Of a stretch of 64,000 nt of DNA, positions 34,977 through 44,460 are shown in pieces. The DNA comes from CAVUOA01 sp963742955 (lineage in GTDB: Bacteria > Bacteroidota > Ignavibacteria > Tepidaquicellales > OLB5). The notes beneath the pieces are model-generated. The model searched no databases and was not told where the DNA came from. It saw only the letters and a program-made list of their open reading frames with translations. The DNA lies in the NCBI GenBank assembly GCA_963742955.1, contig CAVUOA010000009.1:620001-684000 (forward strand), written 5' to 3'. Every line of letters starts with the position of its first letter. Position 1 is the first letter of the stretch. A program made the position numbers and the translations under genes.

Positions 34977-35871
34977 TTAATTTTTACCTGCGTAATAGTC
35001 AACAAAATCCCCGAATTTTGTGGGCTTAAGCTCGCTGAGGGCAACTTTTCCCTGTTCATCATTCGGCGGAACCCCGTGCCATTTATAATTATCCTCCATG
35101 AAAGATACCCCCCTGCCCATTTTTGTAGCTGCAATAATAACTGTTGGTTTTTCTTTCACAGCTTTGGCTTTATCAAGCGTTTCCAGAATATTTTTCATAT
35201 CATGACCGTTCATTTCAAGCACTTCGAAGTTGAAGGCTCTCCATTTATCGGCAAGCGGGTCTAAATTCATTACTTTATTGGTTCTGTTGTCTATTTGGCA
35301 ATCGTTCTTATCTACTATTACGGTCAGATTATCTACTTTATGGTGTGCGGCAGTCATAACCGCTTCCCATATTTGACCTTCGTCCAATTCTCCGTCTCCG
35401 CAGATACAGTAAACGTGGTTAGGCTTTTTATCAAGCCTCAGGCCAAGCGCAGCACCTGTTGCTATAGATAGTCCCTGTCCAAGCGCACCCGAGGCAATTT
35501 CAATACCGGGTAATCCGTGAGTTTTCAGCGGAGCAGGATGTCCCTGAAGCCTGCCGTTTATTTGCCTGAGTGTTTTCAGTTCATCTATCGGAAAATAACC
35601 TCTCCTTGCAAGTGTAGCATACCAAACGGGGGCAATATGCCCTATGGAAAGAAACAAATAATCTCTCTCTTCACGGTAAGGCTCCTCCGGGAAGAATATT
35701 CATCTTATTAAAATAAAGAGCAGTGAAGATATCTGCCATTCCAAGCGGACCGCCTGAATGGCCTGATTTTGAAATCAAGAGCATGTTCATAATGTCACGG
35801 CGGATTTGCCTTGCCATCTCGTTTAAATCATTTATACCGGAAAGAACAGGATTTTTTTGATTTGGATACAT
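34977..35871 (-). CDS. Transketolase, N-terminal subunit, frameshifted
   Basis: The thiamine-diphosphate domain: SKSGHSGGPLGMADIFTALY, then LSIGHIAPVWYATLARRGYF, GALGQGLSIATGAALG and the cofactor motif CGDGELDEGQIWEA ending at DKNDCQID. It should be one protein of about 298 residues, but the start (35871-35671) ends at a false stop; the body is open from about 35690. Skipping one C of the CCC at 35689-35691 restores NILPEEPYREERDYLFLS. It pairs with the C-terminal subunit at 29148-30140. Confidence 0.88.
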
Positions 35872-35887
35872 TAACTGTAATTATAAA

Positions 35888-36532
35888 TTATTTATTATTC
35901 AAATTCTTTCTTGTAAACGGAAGATATTTTGCCAGTACCTCCCAATGCCTGAAAAGCACAAGCATCGATATGCAAATAACAAAAACAACAAAAATATTAC
36001 TGCCTTCAGAATTAACAAATTCAATTGTGCTGATTTTATGAAAACTGAATAGCAGAATTGCAATTAACGGAAGGAATAACGTTGCCAGCAAATTAGATAC
36101 TAATATACTTTTCCTGAATAAAATAAGCGTAATCCATATAAGACTCCATGAAATCAAAATCCAGTAATTAAGAACCAGAAAAATCCCCGCCCCGGTTGCA
36201 AGCCCTCTGCCGCCTTTAAATTTCAGCCAGACAGGAAAGTTATGGCCAAGAATCAAGAATAGAGAAGCTATATACACAGTTGTTATGCTCTCATTGAATA
36301 CAGTAACAAGAAGAAAAACAGGTAAAGCTCCTTTTAAAAAATCGAATATTAATACCAGAATACCTGTCAGCTTAGAACCGGAAACCTGCATGGCATTCAA
36401 AGTTCCAACGTTGCATGAACCTTCTTTTGTAATATCTTTGCTGTGCGCAGTTTTAACAAAAAGATATCCTGAAGGAAATGAACCTATTAAATAGCATACT
36501 AAAAAGGTTAATATGGAATTTATTCCTGACAC
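35888..36532 (-). CDS. plsY: Glycerol-3-phosphate acyltransferase PlsY
   Basis: 214 residues, six or seven membrane segments. It adds an acyl group from acyl phosphate to glycerol-3-phosphate, starting phospholipid synthesis. Motifs: LIGSFPSGYLFVK, SCNVGTLNA (usually GSGNVGATN) and GHNFPVWLKFKGGRGLATGAG. It sits between pheS and the transketolase subunit. Confidence 0.92.
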   Translation of the reverse strand: MSGINSILTFLVCYLIGSFPSGYLFVKTAHSKDITKEGSCNVGTLNAMQVSGSKLTGILVLIFDFLKGALPVFLLVTVFNESITTVYIASLFLILGHNFPVWLKFKGGRGLATGAGIFLVLNYWILISWSLIWITLILFRKSILVSNLLATLFLPLIAILLFSFHKISTIEFVNSEGSNIFVVFVICISMLVLFRHWEVLAKYLPFTRKNLNNK

Positions 36533-36564
36533 CTTAAGTGATATTTAAATTGTTTGATTAAAGT

Positions 36565-37581
36565 CTAGAACTGGTCGAGGAATCTTACATCATTCTGGTA
36601 AAACAAACGTATATCTGTAACACCGTATTTCATCATGGCAATTCTTTCGATTCCCATTCCAAAGGCATAACCCGAATAAACTTCGGGGTCATACCCGACA
36701 ATTTTAAAAACATTCGGGTCAACCATACCGCAGCCGCCGACTTCAAGCCAGCCTGTATTTTTGCATGTTTTACAGCCCTTGCCTTTGCAGATAAAACAGC
36801 TCATATCAAGCTGCCCCGAAGGTTCCGTAAACGGAAAATAGCTGGGGATGAATCTTGTTTTCGTATCTTTGCCGTAATACATTTTCACGAAATAATTGAG
36901 CACTGCTTTCAGGTCTCTTAATGTAACGTTTTTATCTACATACAAACCTTCGACCTGGTGAAACATAAAATAATTTTTGAAAGTTACAGATTCATTTCTG
37001 AATGCCTTACCCGGTGCTATTATTCTTATAGGCGGCTTGTTTTCCATCATTGTTCTAATCTGCATGGGGGAGGTATGAGTGCGGAGAACATATTTATTCA
37101 GCTCATCCGTTTTATTCAGTACATAAAATGTATCCTGCATGTCCCTTGAAGGGTGGTAATCGGGAGTATTGAGCGCATCGAAATTATGGAATTCATCTTC
37201 TATTTCGGGTCCTGTGGTAATTTTGAACCCGATTTTCTGAAATATACTGCAAAAGTCATTTAATGTGCGGTTTACAAGATGTTCCCTGCCGGAAGAAAAT
37301 GTTCTGCCCGGCATAGAAAGGTCAATATGCTCTTCCTCTTTAACCGATTCAAGCTTTTGTTTAAATTCTTCGTACCTTTTTTCGGCAAGCTGTTTAACTT
37401 CATTTAGGCTTTTTCCTAAAGCAGGCTTATCTTCCTTGCTTGTATTCTTCAGTTCTTCAAACAATTGGGCAAGCATTCCTTTACGTGAAAGGTATTTTAC
37501 CCTGTACTGTTCAAGTTCATCAGAATTATTAAGTGGATAAGAAGCAATTTCCTTACCTATATCTTGTAACTTCGAGAGCAT
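36565..37581 (-). CDS. pheS: Phenylalanine-tRNA ligase alpha subunit
   Basis: 338 residues, normal length. Class II motifs are visible: motif 1 region PGRTFSSGREHLVNRT, motif 2 ITTGPEIEDEFHNFDALNTP, FTEPSGQLDMSCFICKGKGC and motif 3 YAFGMGIERIAMMKYGVTDI. It charges tRNA-Phe with PheT. It is the last gene of the thrS-infC-rpmI-rplT-pheS run, and pheT does not follow, so it must be elsewhere. Confidence 0.97.
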   Translation of the reverse strand: MLSKLQDIGKEIASYPLNNSDELEQYRVKYLSRKGMLAQLFEELKNTSKEDKPALGKSLNEVKQLAEKRYEEFKQKLESVKEEEHIDLSMPGRTFSSGREHLVNRTLNDFCSIFQKIGFKITTGPEIEDEFHNFDALNTPDYHPSRDMQDTFYVLNKTDELNKYVLRTHTSPMQIRTMMENKPPIRIIAPGKAFRNESVTFKNYFMFHQVEGLYVDKNVTLRDLKAVLNYFVKMYYGKDTKTRFIPSYFPFTEPSGQLDMSCFICKGKGCKTCKNTGWLEVGGCGMVDPNVFKIVGYDPEVYSGYAFGMGIERIAMMKYGVTDIRLFYQNDVRFLDQF

Positions 37582-37594
37582 AGTTAATGATGTA

Positions 37595-37942
37595 TTAACT
37601 CATTGCAAATTTAACAACCTCACCGAAAGCTTCTGGGTTACTATAAGCCAGTTCTGCAAGTACTTTCCTGTTGATATCAACATTCTTTTTGTGCAGCGCC
37701 CCCATTAACTTTGAATACGTGGTATCATTCATCCTTGCTGCCGCATTTATCCTGTTAGTCCACAAAGCTCTGAATTCTCTCTTCTTGGTTTTGCGGTGCC
37801 TGTAAGCGTGCTGCCCTGCTTTATCAACGCTGTGTTTTGCAACTGTAATAAGCTTGCCGCGGGCGCCCCAGAATCCCTTAGCTTTTTTTAATATTTTTTT
37901 TCTTCGTTTTCTGGATGCTACTGCATTTACTGAACGAGGCAT
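37595..37942 (-). CDS. rplT: 50S ribosomal protein L20
   Basis: 115 residues, basic, with MPRSVNAVASRKRRKKIL at the start and the conserved RALWTNRINAAAR. L20 is needed for early 50S assembly, and in many bacteria it represses infC-rpmI-rplT translation. Follows rpmI after 42 bases. Confidence 0.98.
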   Translation of the reverse strand: MPRSVNAVASRKRRKKILKKAKGFWGARGKLITVAKHSVDKAGQHAYRHRKTKKREFRALWTNRINAAARMNDTTYSKLMGALHKKNVDINRKVLAELAYSNPEAFGEVVKFAMS

Positions 37943-37984
37943 AATTAATGTCTCCTATGATTTTTTAAAATTATTAATAATACT

Positions 37985-38179
37985 TTAAACTGAAAGCATT
38001 CTTTTAACCCTGAGATGGTCAGAATCAGAAACAAGACTTGAATGCCTGAGATGTCTTTTCCTTTTAGTAGTTTTTTTTGAAAGAATATGTTTTCTGAAAG
38101 CGCTTGCTCTCTTAAATTTTCCGGTTCCGGTTTTCTTAAACGTTTTTGCCGCTCCCCGGTTTGATTTCATTTTTGGCAT
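37985..38179 (-). CDS. rpmI: 50S ribosomal protein L35
   Basis: 64 residues: MPKMKSNRGAAKTFKKTGTG at the start, ILSKKTTKRKRHLR in the middle. One base lies between it and infC. Confidence 0.98.
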   Translation of the reverse strand: MPKMKSNRGAAKTFKKTGTGKFKRASAFRKHILSKKTTKRKRHLRHSSLVSDSDHLRVKRMLSV

Positions 38180-38180
38180 G

Positions 38181-38771
38181 TTATTCCTTTATTTGTGATT
38201 TTATTTTTGTTTTTTCTGTTACGCTTTTTTTCTGGGTCTTCATATACTGTTCAATTTTCTGCTTATCGGGTACAAGCATGGTTGTCATATGCCTGCCTTC
38301 CAGCTTGGGCGGCTGTTCAACCCTTGCAACTTCGGAAAGCCGTTCTATAACGCCTTCTAAAAGATTCTTTCCTATTTCCTGGTGAACCATCATCCTCCCG
38401 ATAAATATAACAGTAACCTTAACTTTATGCCCCTGCATTAAAAATTCCATAAGATGGCGGGATTTGAACTCCAAATCGTGTGTATCGGTATTCGGATGGA
38501 ATCTTATTTCCTTCACCTGAGCAGTTTTGTGCTTCTTCTGCTCTTTATCTTTCTTTTGCTTTTCATAATTAAATTTGCCGAAATCGCCAATTTTACATAC
38601 CGGCGGTTTGGAATTCGGTGAAACTTCTATCAGGTCATATGACCTGTCCCTTGCAATCCGAATCGCCTGGTTAATATCCATTACACCAAGCTGATTACCG
38701 CTTTCATCAATAACCCTTACTTCACGTACTCTTATTCCTTCATTAACTCTGGTTTTCTTTGAATCCTTAAT
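38181..38771 (-). CDS. infC: Translation initiation factor IF-3, AUU start
   Basis: About 196 residues when started at the ATT at 38769-38771: (M)KDSKKTRVNEGIRVREVRVI leads into SGNQLGVMDINQAI. The AGGAG at 38779-38783 is seven bases before this ATT. The only ATG downstream (38681) would remove the first 30 residues, which include the conserved start of IF3. The AUU start of infC is the known basis of its self-control in other bacteria, since IF3 itself rejects AUU. The C-terminal domain has RPH-like KVTVIFIGRMMVHQEIGKNL. Confidence 0.95.
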   Translation of the reverse strand: MKDSKKTRVNEGIRVREVRVIDESGNQLGVMDINQAIRIARDRSYDLIEVSPNSKPPVCKIGDFGKFNYEKQKKDKEQKKHKTAQVKEIRFHPNTDTHDLEFKSRHLMEFLMQGHKVKVTVIFIGRMMVHQEIGKNLLEGVIERLSEVARVEQPPKLEGRHMTTMLVPDKQKIEQYMKTQKKSVTEKTKIKSQIKE

Positions 38772-38798
38772 ATTTTATCTCCTATTATAATTTGTAAA

Positions 38799-40718
38799 TT
38801 AATATTTATTTTCTTCTTCGAGCTTCCGTATAAATTCGGATAATGCAAAAGCTCCCATATCACCTTTTTGGTGTGCCCTGACCGAAATACTGTCTGATGA
38901 TTTTTCTTTATCACCTAATATTATCATGTATGGTACTTTCTTTACTTCCCATTCCCTTATCTTGTACCCGATTTTCTCGCTTCTTAAATCAAGCTCGCAT
39001 CTAAAACCTTTTTCTTTAAATTTCTCATAAACGCTTTTTGCATATTCAATCTGGTTTTCGGTTATAGGCATAACAACAAGCTGAACCGGTGAAAGCCAGA
39101 ACGGAAGATTGCCAGCAGTATGTTCAATTAGAACACCAACAAATCTTTCAAAACTTCCGAAAATTGCACGGTGAATCATTACAGGACGGTGTTTTTTGCC
39201 GTCGGAGCCTTCATAAGTTAAATCAAAACGCTCGGGCATCTGGTAATCGAGCTGAATGGTTGCCATCTGCCAGTCCCTGTTCAATGCATCTTTTATAAAC
39301 ACATCAATTTTCGGACCGTAAAAAGCGCCATCGCCTTTATTAACCTTATATTTCAAACCGTTATCAATCAATGCCTGCTCAAGTGCTTTTTCTGCGTTAT
39401 CCCATGTTTCAACCGAACCCATTGCTTTTTCAGGGCGGGTTGAAAGAAAGAAGGTAGGTGAAAAACCGAATATACTATAAAATTTCTTAATCAAGCTTAA
39501 AACACCAGTAATTTCCTGCTGAATCTGTTCATCGGTGCAAAATATGTGTGCATCATCCATAGTAATCTGGCGAACTCTGAACATTCCGCCCAGCGCTCCG
39601 CTTAATTCATTCCTGTGAAGCCTCCCGATTTCGTTTAACCTTAATGGAAGGTCTTTATAACTCCTCATAGTCCATGAATAAGCAATAGTCGCTTCGGGGC
39701 AGTTCATTGGTTTTAGATACATGTTATCATGTTCACCGCTTAAGCGGAACATGTTTTCAGCATAATTATCCAAATGCCCGGAAGTTGCAAACAAAGTATC
39801 TTTTACAACTATCGGCGTATTAATTTCCTGGTAACCGCTTTCATCATGAATTTTTCTCCACAGCTTCTCAAGCTCTCTGAAAATCACCATTCCGTTCGGA
39901 AGCCAGAAAGGCGCCCCCGGGCTGACTTCATGGAAAAAGAACAACTCTAGTTCTTTACCCAGTTTTCTGTGGTCACGTTTCTTTGCTTCCTCAAGCAGGT
40001 TAATGTAATCGTCAAGTTCTTTTTTCTTTGGGAACGAAATACCATATATTCTCTGAAGCTGCTGGCGGTTTGAATCGCCGCGCCAGTAAGAACCGGAAAC
40101 AGTGAGCAGTCTTACATATTTCAGCTTGGCAGTAGTCGGTAAATGAGGTCCCCTGCACAAGTCGGTAAATCCGCCCTGGTGATATAGTGAAACCACATCT
40201 TCATTTTTAGCAATATCTTCCAGTATTTCTACTTTATACGGGTCAACTCTTTTAGTCTTAAAATAATTAATAGCATCGGTTCTTTTTAGCTCTTCTCTTA
40301 CAGGGTGAAGGTCTCTCTTTGCGATTTCAATCATCCGTTCTTCTATCTTGCGCAAATCTTCATCCGTAAACTTACGTTCCGAATCAACATCGTAATAAAA
40401 TCCGTTATCGATAGCTGGTCCAACGCCAAACTTAGCTCCGGGGAACAGCTCTTCAATTGCCTGAGCCATTATATGACTGGTTGAGTGCCAATATACTTTT
40501 TTCCCTTCTTCATCGTCGAATTTGAAGAACTTAACTTCTGCATCCTCGTTAATCGGCTTGATGAGGTCTATTAAATTGCCGTTTACTTCCGCAACAAGTA
40601 CGTTATCAGCAAGGCCATTGCTGATTGATTTGGCAATGTCAATCGAAGTTACTCCTTTAGGATATGGTTTTACACTCCCATCGGGAAACTTAATATTTAT
40701 TTGTCCGTTTGAGCTCAA
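38799..40718 (-). CDS. thrS: Threonine-tRNA ligase
   Basis: 639 residues, the normal size: an N-terminal TGS domain (IKFPDGSVKPYPKGVTSIDI), an editing domain with HSTSHIMAQA (HxxxH), the class II core with motif 2 RLNEIGRLHRNELSGALGGM, RVRQITMDDAHIFC, and the C-terminal anticodon domain (PVQLVVMPITENQIEYAKSV). It starts three bases after the upstream gene ends, and infC follows. Confidence 0.97.
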   Translation of the reverse strand: MSSNGQINIKFPDGSVKPYPKGVTSIDIAKSISNGLADNVLVAEVNGNLIDLIKPINEDAEVKFFKFDDEEGKKVYWHSTSHIMAQAIEELFPGAKFGVGPAIDNGFYYDVDSERKFTDEDLRKIEERMIEIAKRDLHPVREELKRTDAINYFKTKRVDPYKVEILEDIAKNEDVVSLYHQGGFTDLCRGPHLPTTAKLKYVRLLTVSGSYWRGDSNRQQLQRIYGISFPKKKELDDYINLLEEAKKRDHRKLGKELELFFFHEVSPGAPFWLPNGMVIFRELEKLWRKIHDESGYQEINTPIVVKDTLFATSGHLDNYAENMFRLSGEHDNMYLKPMNCPEATIAYSWTMRSYKDLPLRLNEIGRLHRNELSGALGGMFRVRQITMDDAHIFCTDEQIQQEITGVLSLIKKFYSIFGFSPTFFLSTRPEKAMGSVETWDNAEKALEQALIDNGLKYKVNKGDGAFYGPKIDVFIKDALNRDWQMATIQLDYQMPERFDLTYEGSDGKKHRPVMIHRAIFGSFERFVGVLIEHTAGNLPFWLSPVQLVVMPITENQIEYAKSVYEKFKEKGFRCELDLRSEKIGYKIREWEVKKVPYMIILGDKEKSSDSISVRAHQKGDMGAFALSEFIRKLEEENKY

Positions 40719-40721
40719 TGT

Positions 40722-41897
40722 TTATTTAAGCTGATAATATCTTCTAATTAAATCTATTTCTTTTTGTAAAATTCCCCTGTTGACTGATGAATTAATATAA
40801 TCGTCATACAGGTATTCATTATTAAGGTTAAAATCGTTTGACTTCAGGTTCGCTTCAAAATAGCTGAGCGCCTCGCGTTCTTCCGACCTCATAAATTCAT
40901 CGGTCGTTTCATTACTATCTGATTTAACCCTAATGCCTGCTTTAAGCAAATTCATCAGATTCGTATACTGTTTCGTAACCTGGTCATTGATATATACTCC
41001 GGTTTTTCTGCCTTCAACCAAATCATCATTGATAACTTCATTGCATCTCTCAAAATATCCGGGGGCTTTTAAATCGGGAATTTTCTGCATTCCTGTAATA
41101 TCACCGAACAGTCCTGAAATTTTAGTATAATAAGGCTGTGCTTTAACAATTGTAACATCAGTTAGCTTTGTCACAGTCAGGTTCCATTTATCGGCTACCT
41201 TGAGCGAAACTTTCGATTCAATTGACCTTGGACCCTGAACGAACAGGTTTGTACCTATGACCTTATTGGGGTCATTGGGAACAGCATAAGTAATCTCTGC
41301 AGGGTCTCCCATATAATACACTTCCGGTCTTTTGCCCATGTTCTGCTGAAGCACATCTGCTGTAACAAGCATGCTGTTGTTAGGTCTGTTAACATCAGGT
41401 GAAGATGCAAGATACTTAAATACTTCATCCATCAGGTTATACATAGTTGAGCTTGTATAAACAAAATTCGTGCTGAGCTGGGTAAGCATCTGCTGGTCAC
41501 CTTCATTAACATTGGAATATCCTTCAAGCCTTATAGTGATTGCACTCGGAGCATTGGAAATATTAATAAATGCCGGAAGCAGGATGATGTTGTTTCTCTT
41601 AACGGTAAAATTTACGTTCCAGAAATCATCATAGCTTATCACAGAATTCATTATAAGGTCATCCTTGTTTATGAATTTGATTATTTTTTCATTGCCAATT
41701 GTAATAGTCATAACAAGCACATAAGCGTGCTCTCTGAAATCCTCATCATTTGTATTCAATGTCAAATCGTTTATAGTAATAGTACACGGGTCATACTGGT
41801 TAATAATATCTTTAGTTGAATACACCTGTGCAAAACTAATATAAGGAATAAGCATTGCCAGCATTAATACGATAGCGGAGATTATTTTCGACCTCAT
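40722..41897 (-). CDS. Exported protein of unknown function
   Basis: 391 residues with a signal peptide (ISAIVLMLAMLIPYISFAQ). The first half looks beta-rich (CTITINDLTLNTNDEDF; IIKFINKDDLIMNS); a long acidic helical tail follows (DEFMRSEEREALSYFEANLK). I recognise no family. It ends three bases before thrS, so it may be co-transcribed with the translation operon, which is unusual for an envelope protein. Confidence 0.65.
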   Translation of the reverse strand: MRSKIISAIVLMLAMLIPYISFAQVYSTKDIINQYDPCTITINDLTLNTNDEDFREHAYVLVMTITIGNEKIIKFINKDDLIMNSVISYDDFWNVNFTVKRNNIILLPAFINISNAPSAITIRLEGYSNVNEGDQQMLTQLSTNFVYTSSTMYNLMDEVFKYLASSPDVNRPNNSMLVTADVLQQNMGKRPEVYYMGDPAEITYAVPNDPNKVIGTNLFVQGPRSIESKVSLKVADKWNLTVTKLTDVTIVKAQPYYTKISGLFGDITGMQKIPDLKAPGYFERCNEVINDDLVEGRKTGVYINDQVTKQYTNLMNLLKAGIRVKSDSNETTDEFMRSEEREALSYFEANLKSNDFNLNNEYLYDDYINSSVNRGILQKEIDLIRRYYQLK

Positions 41898-41992
41898 AAT
41901 ATTTTATTATTTAGTTAAAAAAACTTCCCGTCAGTTATATAAAAACCGGCAGGTTTTTGTTTCAGAATTAACTTCAATACTGCATCGTGCAG

Positions 41993-42067
41993 TGGACGGT
42001 GCGGGACTCGAACCTGCGACCTCCACGATGTCAACGTGGCGCTCTAACCAAGCTGAGCTAACCGTCC
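41993..42067 (-). tRNA. tRNA-Val (GAC)
   Basis: 75 bases. The acceptor GGACGGT pairs with ACCGTCC, the D stem GCTC/GAGC follows T8-A9, the anticodon loop is TTGACAT, giving anticodon GAC, and the T arm is GCAGG-TTCGAGT-CCCGC with one A-C mismatch. The discriminator is A; CCA is not encoded. Confidence 0.93.
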
Positions 42068-42216
42068 CTACTCACAACAATCTTTATATAAACAAACAAA
42101 AAACAATCAGATTATATTGCAAGCGGACTTCAAATTTACCAAGAAAATGGGAAAATTTCAAGGAATTATGAGATTTGAAAAGGATTTTTTGATTTTTGCT
42201 TAAAAAATGAAGAATT

Positions 42217-43514
42217 TTACTTAATTCCTACATTCTTAAATATGTAATCTACATTTTTCAGCACTTTCAGCGGGTCAAATATCTTTGCAATTTCAGAAGG
42301 CTCAATTTTTGACGTAATTCTTTTATCCTTCTTCAATAATTCCCTGAAATCCTGACCTGTATCCCATGACTTCATCGCATTATCCTGAACGACCTTATAT
42401 GCTTCCTCTCGTGTAATACCGTTTTCTACCAGCTTCAATAAAGCCCGCTGCGAATAAATTAACCCGTGAGTAAGGTTCAGATTTCTTTCAATTCTCTTTT
42501 TATTTACAACAATTCCGCTTAAGACTTCGTTCATTTTTATAAGCATGTAATACAGGAGCATTGTGCTGTCAGGAATTATCATCCTCTCAACCGATGAATG
42601 CGAAATATCCCTTTCATGCCAGAGATTAATGTTTTCCATTGCTGCAAGTGAGTTACCCCGCAGAACACGAGCTAGCCCTGCAATGCGTTCACAAATCACG
42701 GGATTCTTTTTATGAGGCATTGCAGATGAACCCTTCTGCCCTTTTGTAAACGGTTCCTCAAGCTCAAGAACTTCTGTTTTCTGCAGGTGGCGGATTTCGG
42801 TAGCAAACTTTTCAAGCGAGCTTGCAATAATAGCAAGAGTTGATAAATATTCAGCGTGCCTGTCTCTCTGCAATATCTGCGTGGAAATCTTTGCCGGTTT
42901 TAATCCCAGCTTTTTACAGACATATCGTTCAACGAAGGGATTTAAATGTTCGTAGGTTCCCACTGCACCCGAAATTTTTCCTGCGGAAATGGTATCAATT
43001 GCATTTTTCAGACGGGCAATGTTGCGGTTGTTCTCTTCATACCATAAGGCAAATTTTAACCCGAGGGTTATGGTCTCGGCATGGACACCGTGAGTCCTGC
43101 CGACCATTGGCAGCATTTTGTATTTCTTTGCTTTTGCCGATAAAGTTTTCCTAAGAGTATTTAGCTTTTCAAGAATTAACTCACCTGCTTCTTTCATCTG
43201 GACTGAAAGCGCGGTATCAAGAACATCGGAACTTGTCATGCCATAATGTATGAATCGGGAATCATTTCCCGACAAATTCACCCACACTGGTAAGAAATGC
43301 AATTACATCATGCTTAACTACTTCTTCAATCGCATTTATGCGTTTGATGTTGAATTTCGCCTTTTTCTTGATATTGGTTAACGAAGCCTTTTGGGATAAT
43401 GCCAAGTCTTGAGTTGGCTTCGCAGGCGAAAAGCTCAATTTTCAGCCAGATTGAGAATTTATTCTCTTCCGACCAAATTTGCTTAATTTGCGGTAATGAA
43501 TATCTTTCTATCAT
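42217..43514 (-). CDS. purB: Adenylosuccinate lyase, frameshifted twice
   Basis: PurB releases fumarate from adenylosuccinate and SAICAR in purine synthesis. The N-terminal piece (MIERYSLPQIKQIWSEENKF) and the body (YGMTSSDVLDTALSVQMKEA; QKGSSAMPHKKNPVICERIA, the signature) are in different frames. Skipping one base near 43387-43392 restores PKASLTNIKKKAKFNIKRIN, and one near 43265-43267 restores VGEFVGNDSRFIHYGMTSSD. The second lies at GGG-AAA-TGA. With both, a normal protein of about 432 residues results. Both sites are in A/G runs. Confidence 0.9.
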
Positions 43515-43582
43515 AACTCCCTAATTTAACAAAACTAAATGAAAGATTGGAGGGGAAAAACACGGAGGGTTTATTTAAAAAA

Positions 43583-43605
43583 ATAGCGGTTCATTGAACC
43601 GCTAT
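43583..43605 (-). terminator. Rho-independent terminator
   Basis: ATAGCGGTT pairs with AACCGCTAT around five bases; on the minus strand a run of seven T follows. It lies between purB and the gene at 43728-44237. Confidence 0.85.
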
Positions 43606-43680
43606 AGCTCTCCTACATACAGCTGAAGGGGGTAACTTCAATATTTAGGAGATAACATACACATTATCAAATCATAACAT

Positions 43681-43714
43681 AATTCCCGCCCGCGTGGTGA
43701 ACAGGCGGGAATTA
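43681..43714. repeat. Inverted repeat AATTCCCGCC/GGCGGGAATT
   Basis: Ten-base arms around a GC-containing loop, immediately after the gene at 43728-44237 (minus). It resembles the dispersed ATTCCC elements but with a longer loop. Confidence 0.6.
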
Positions 43715-43727
43715 ATTCATTAACTAA

Positions 43728-44237
43728 CTAATTCCCCGCCTTTTCAAACTCAATTGGGTATACTTCTTTATTAACTTTAACAAGTTTTTCATCATCAATT
43801 TTATAACCAGTAAAATACCAGTTATTGCTGTCTTTGTTGGTAACATAACACACGCCGTCTTTTACAAGAAATGCAACTTCAATAGGTATATCAACCCATT
43901 TTATATTTTTCTTTAATATCAGATTATAAGTTGTATCTCCAACATTCTCAAAGAAATAAACATCAACTGAATTTTTCGGGGTAACATCCTTTTCGCGGAT
44001 TGCAAGAACCACATCGTCTAGGTAGTCACCTGAGAAATCCCCGTACCCGAATGATGTAACCTTAATATCCCACGGTACCTGGAAGCTCAATTCATCCAGC
44101 TGCTGGTCTGTCATGGTTCCGGTCATCATTCCCATGAATTCTTCAAAATCCATTTCATCCTGTGATTTCACAGTACGGGTAAAAACGAGTACAAATAAGA
44201 AAACGATAACAGATGGGATTAAAATTTTCGCTTTCAT
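43728..44237 (-). CDS. Exported protein of unknown function with VCBS/FG-GAP-like segment
   Basis: 169 residues with a signal peptide (ILIPSVIVFLFVLVFTRTVKS). FGYGDFSGDYLDDVVLAIRE (about 63-82) matches an FG-GAP/VCBS repeat unit with its acidic calcium-like loop, followed by VDVYFFENVGDTTYNLIL. Only one or two units are present, so it is shorter than typical repeat proteins. Function unknown. Confidence 0.65.
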   Translation of the reverse strand: MKAKILIPSVIVFLFVLVFTRTVKSQDEMDFEEFMGMMTGTMTDQQLDELSFQVPWDIKVTSFGYGDFSGDYLDDVVLAIREKDVTPKNSVDVYFFENVGDTTYNLILKKNIKWVDIPIEVAFLVKDGVCYVTNKDSNNWYFTGYKIDDEKLVKVNKEVYPIEFEKAGN

Positions 44238-44278
44238 GACACTATAAAAATAATTTTCAGTTTACTTTTTTAACTTTG

Positions 44279-44364
44279 CGGAGAGGGAGGGATTCGAACC
44301 CCCGATTCCCGTAGGGAATAACGGTTTTCGAGACCGCCCGATTCAACCACTCTCGCACCTCTCC
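44279..44364 (-). tRNA. tRNA-Ser (CGA)
   Basis: 86 bases with the long variable arm of serine tRNAs (TTATTCCCTACGGGAATC). The acceptor GGAGAGG pairs with CCTCTCC, the anticodon loop is CTCGAAA, giving CGA, and the discriminator is G. CCA is not encoded. Confidence 0.95.
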
Positions 44365-44460
44365 ACTTTAATGCCCGGTCTCCCTCTTCCGAAAACAAGG
44401 CAAAGTTAACTATATTATTTATATATGTCAAGCGAAAATTTCCTAAAGCTATACTTTAGA

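Noticed and set aside
35517..35711. Plus-strand frame over the transketolase frameshift
   Set aside because: It is antisense to conserved transketolase sequence.
38732..38914. Small minus-strand frame between thrS and infC
   Set aside because: It overlaps the true ends of thrS and the AUU start of infC in another frame and has no family features.
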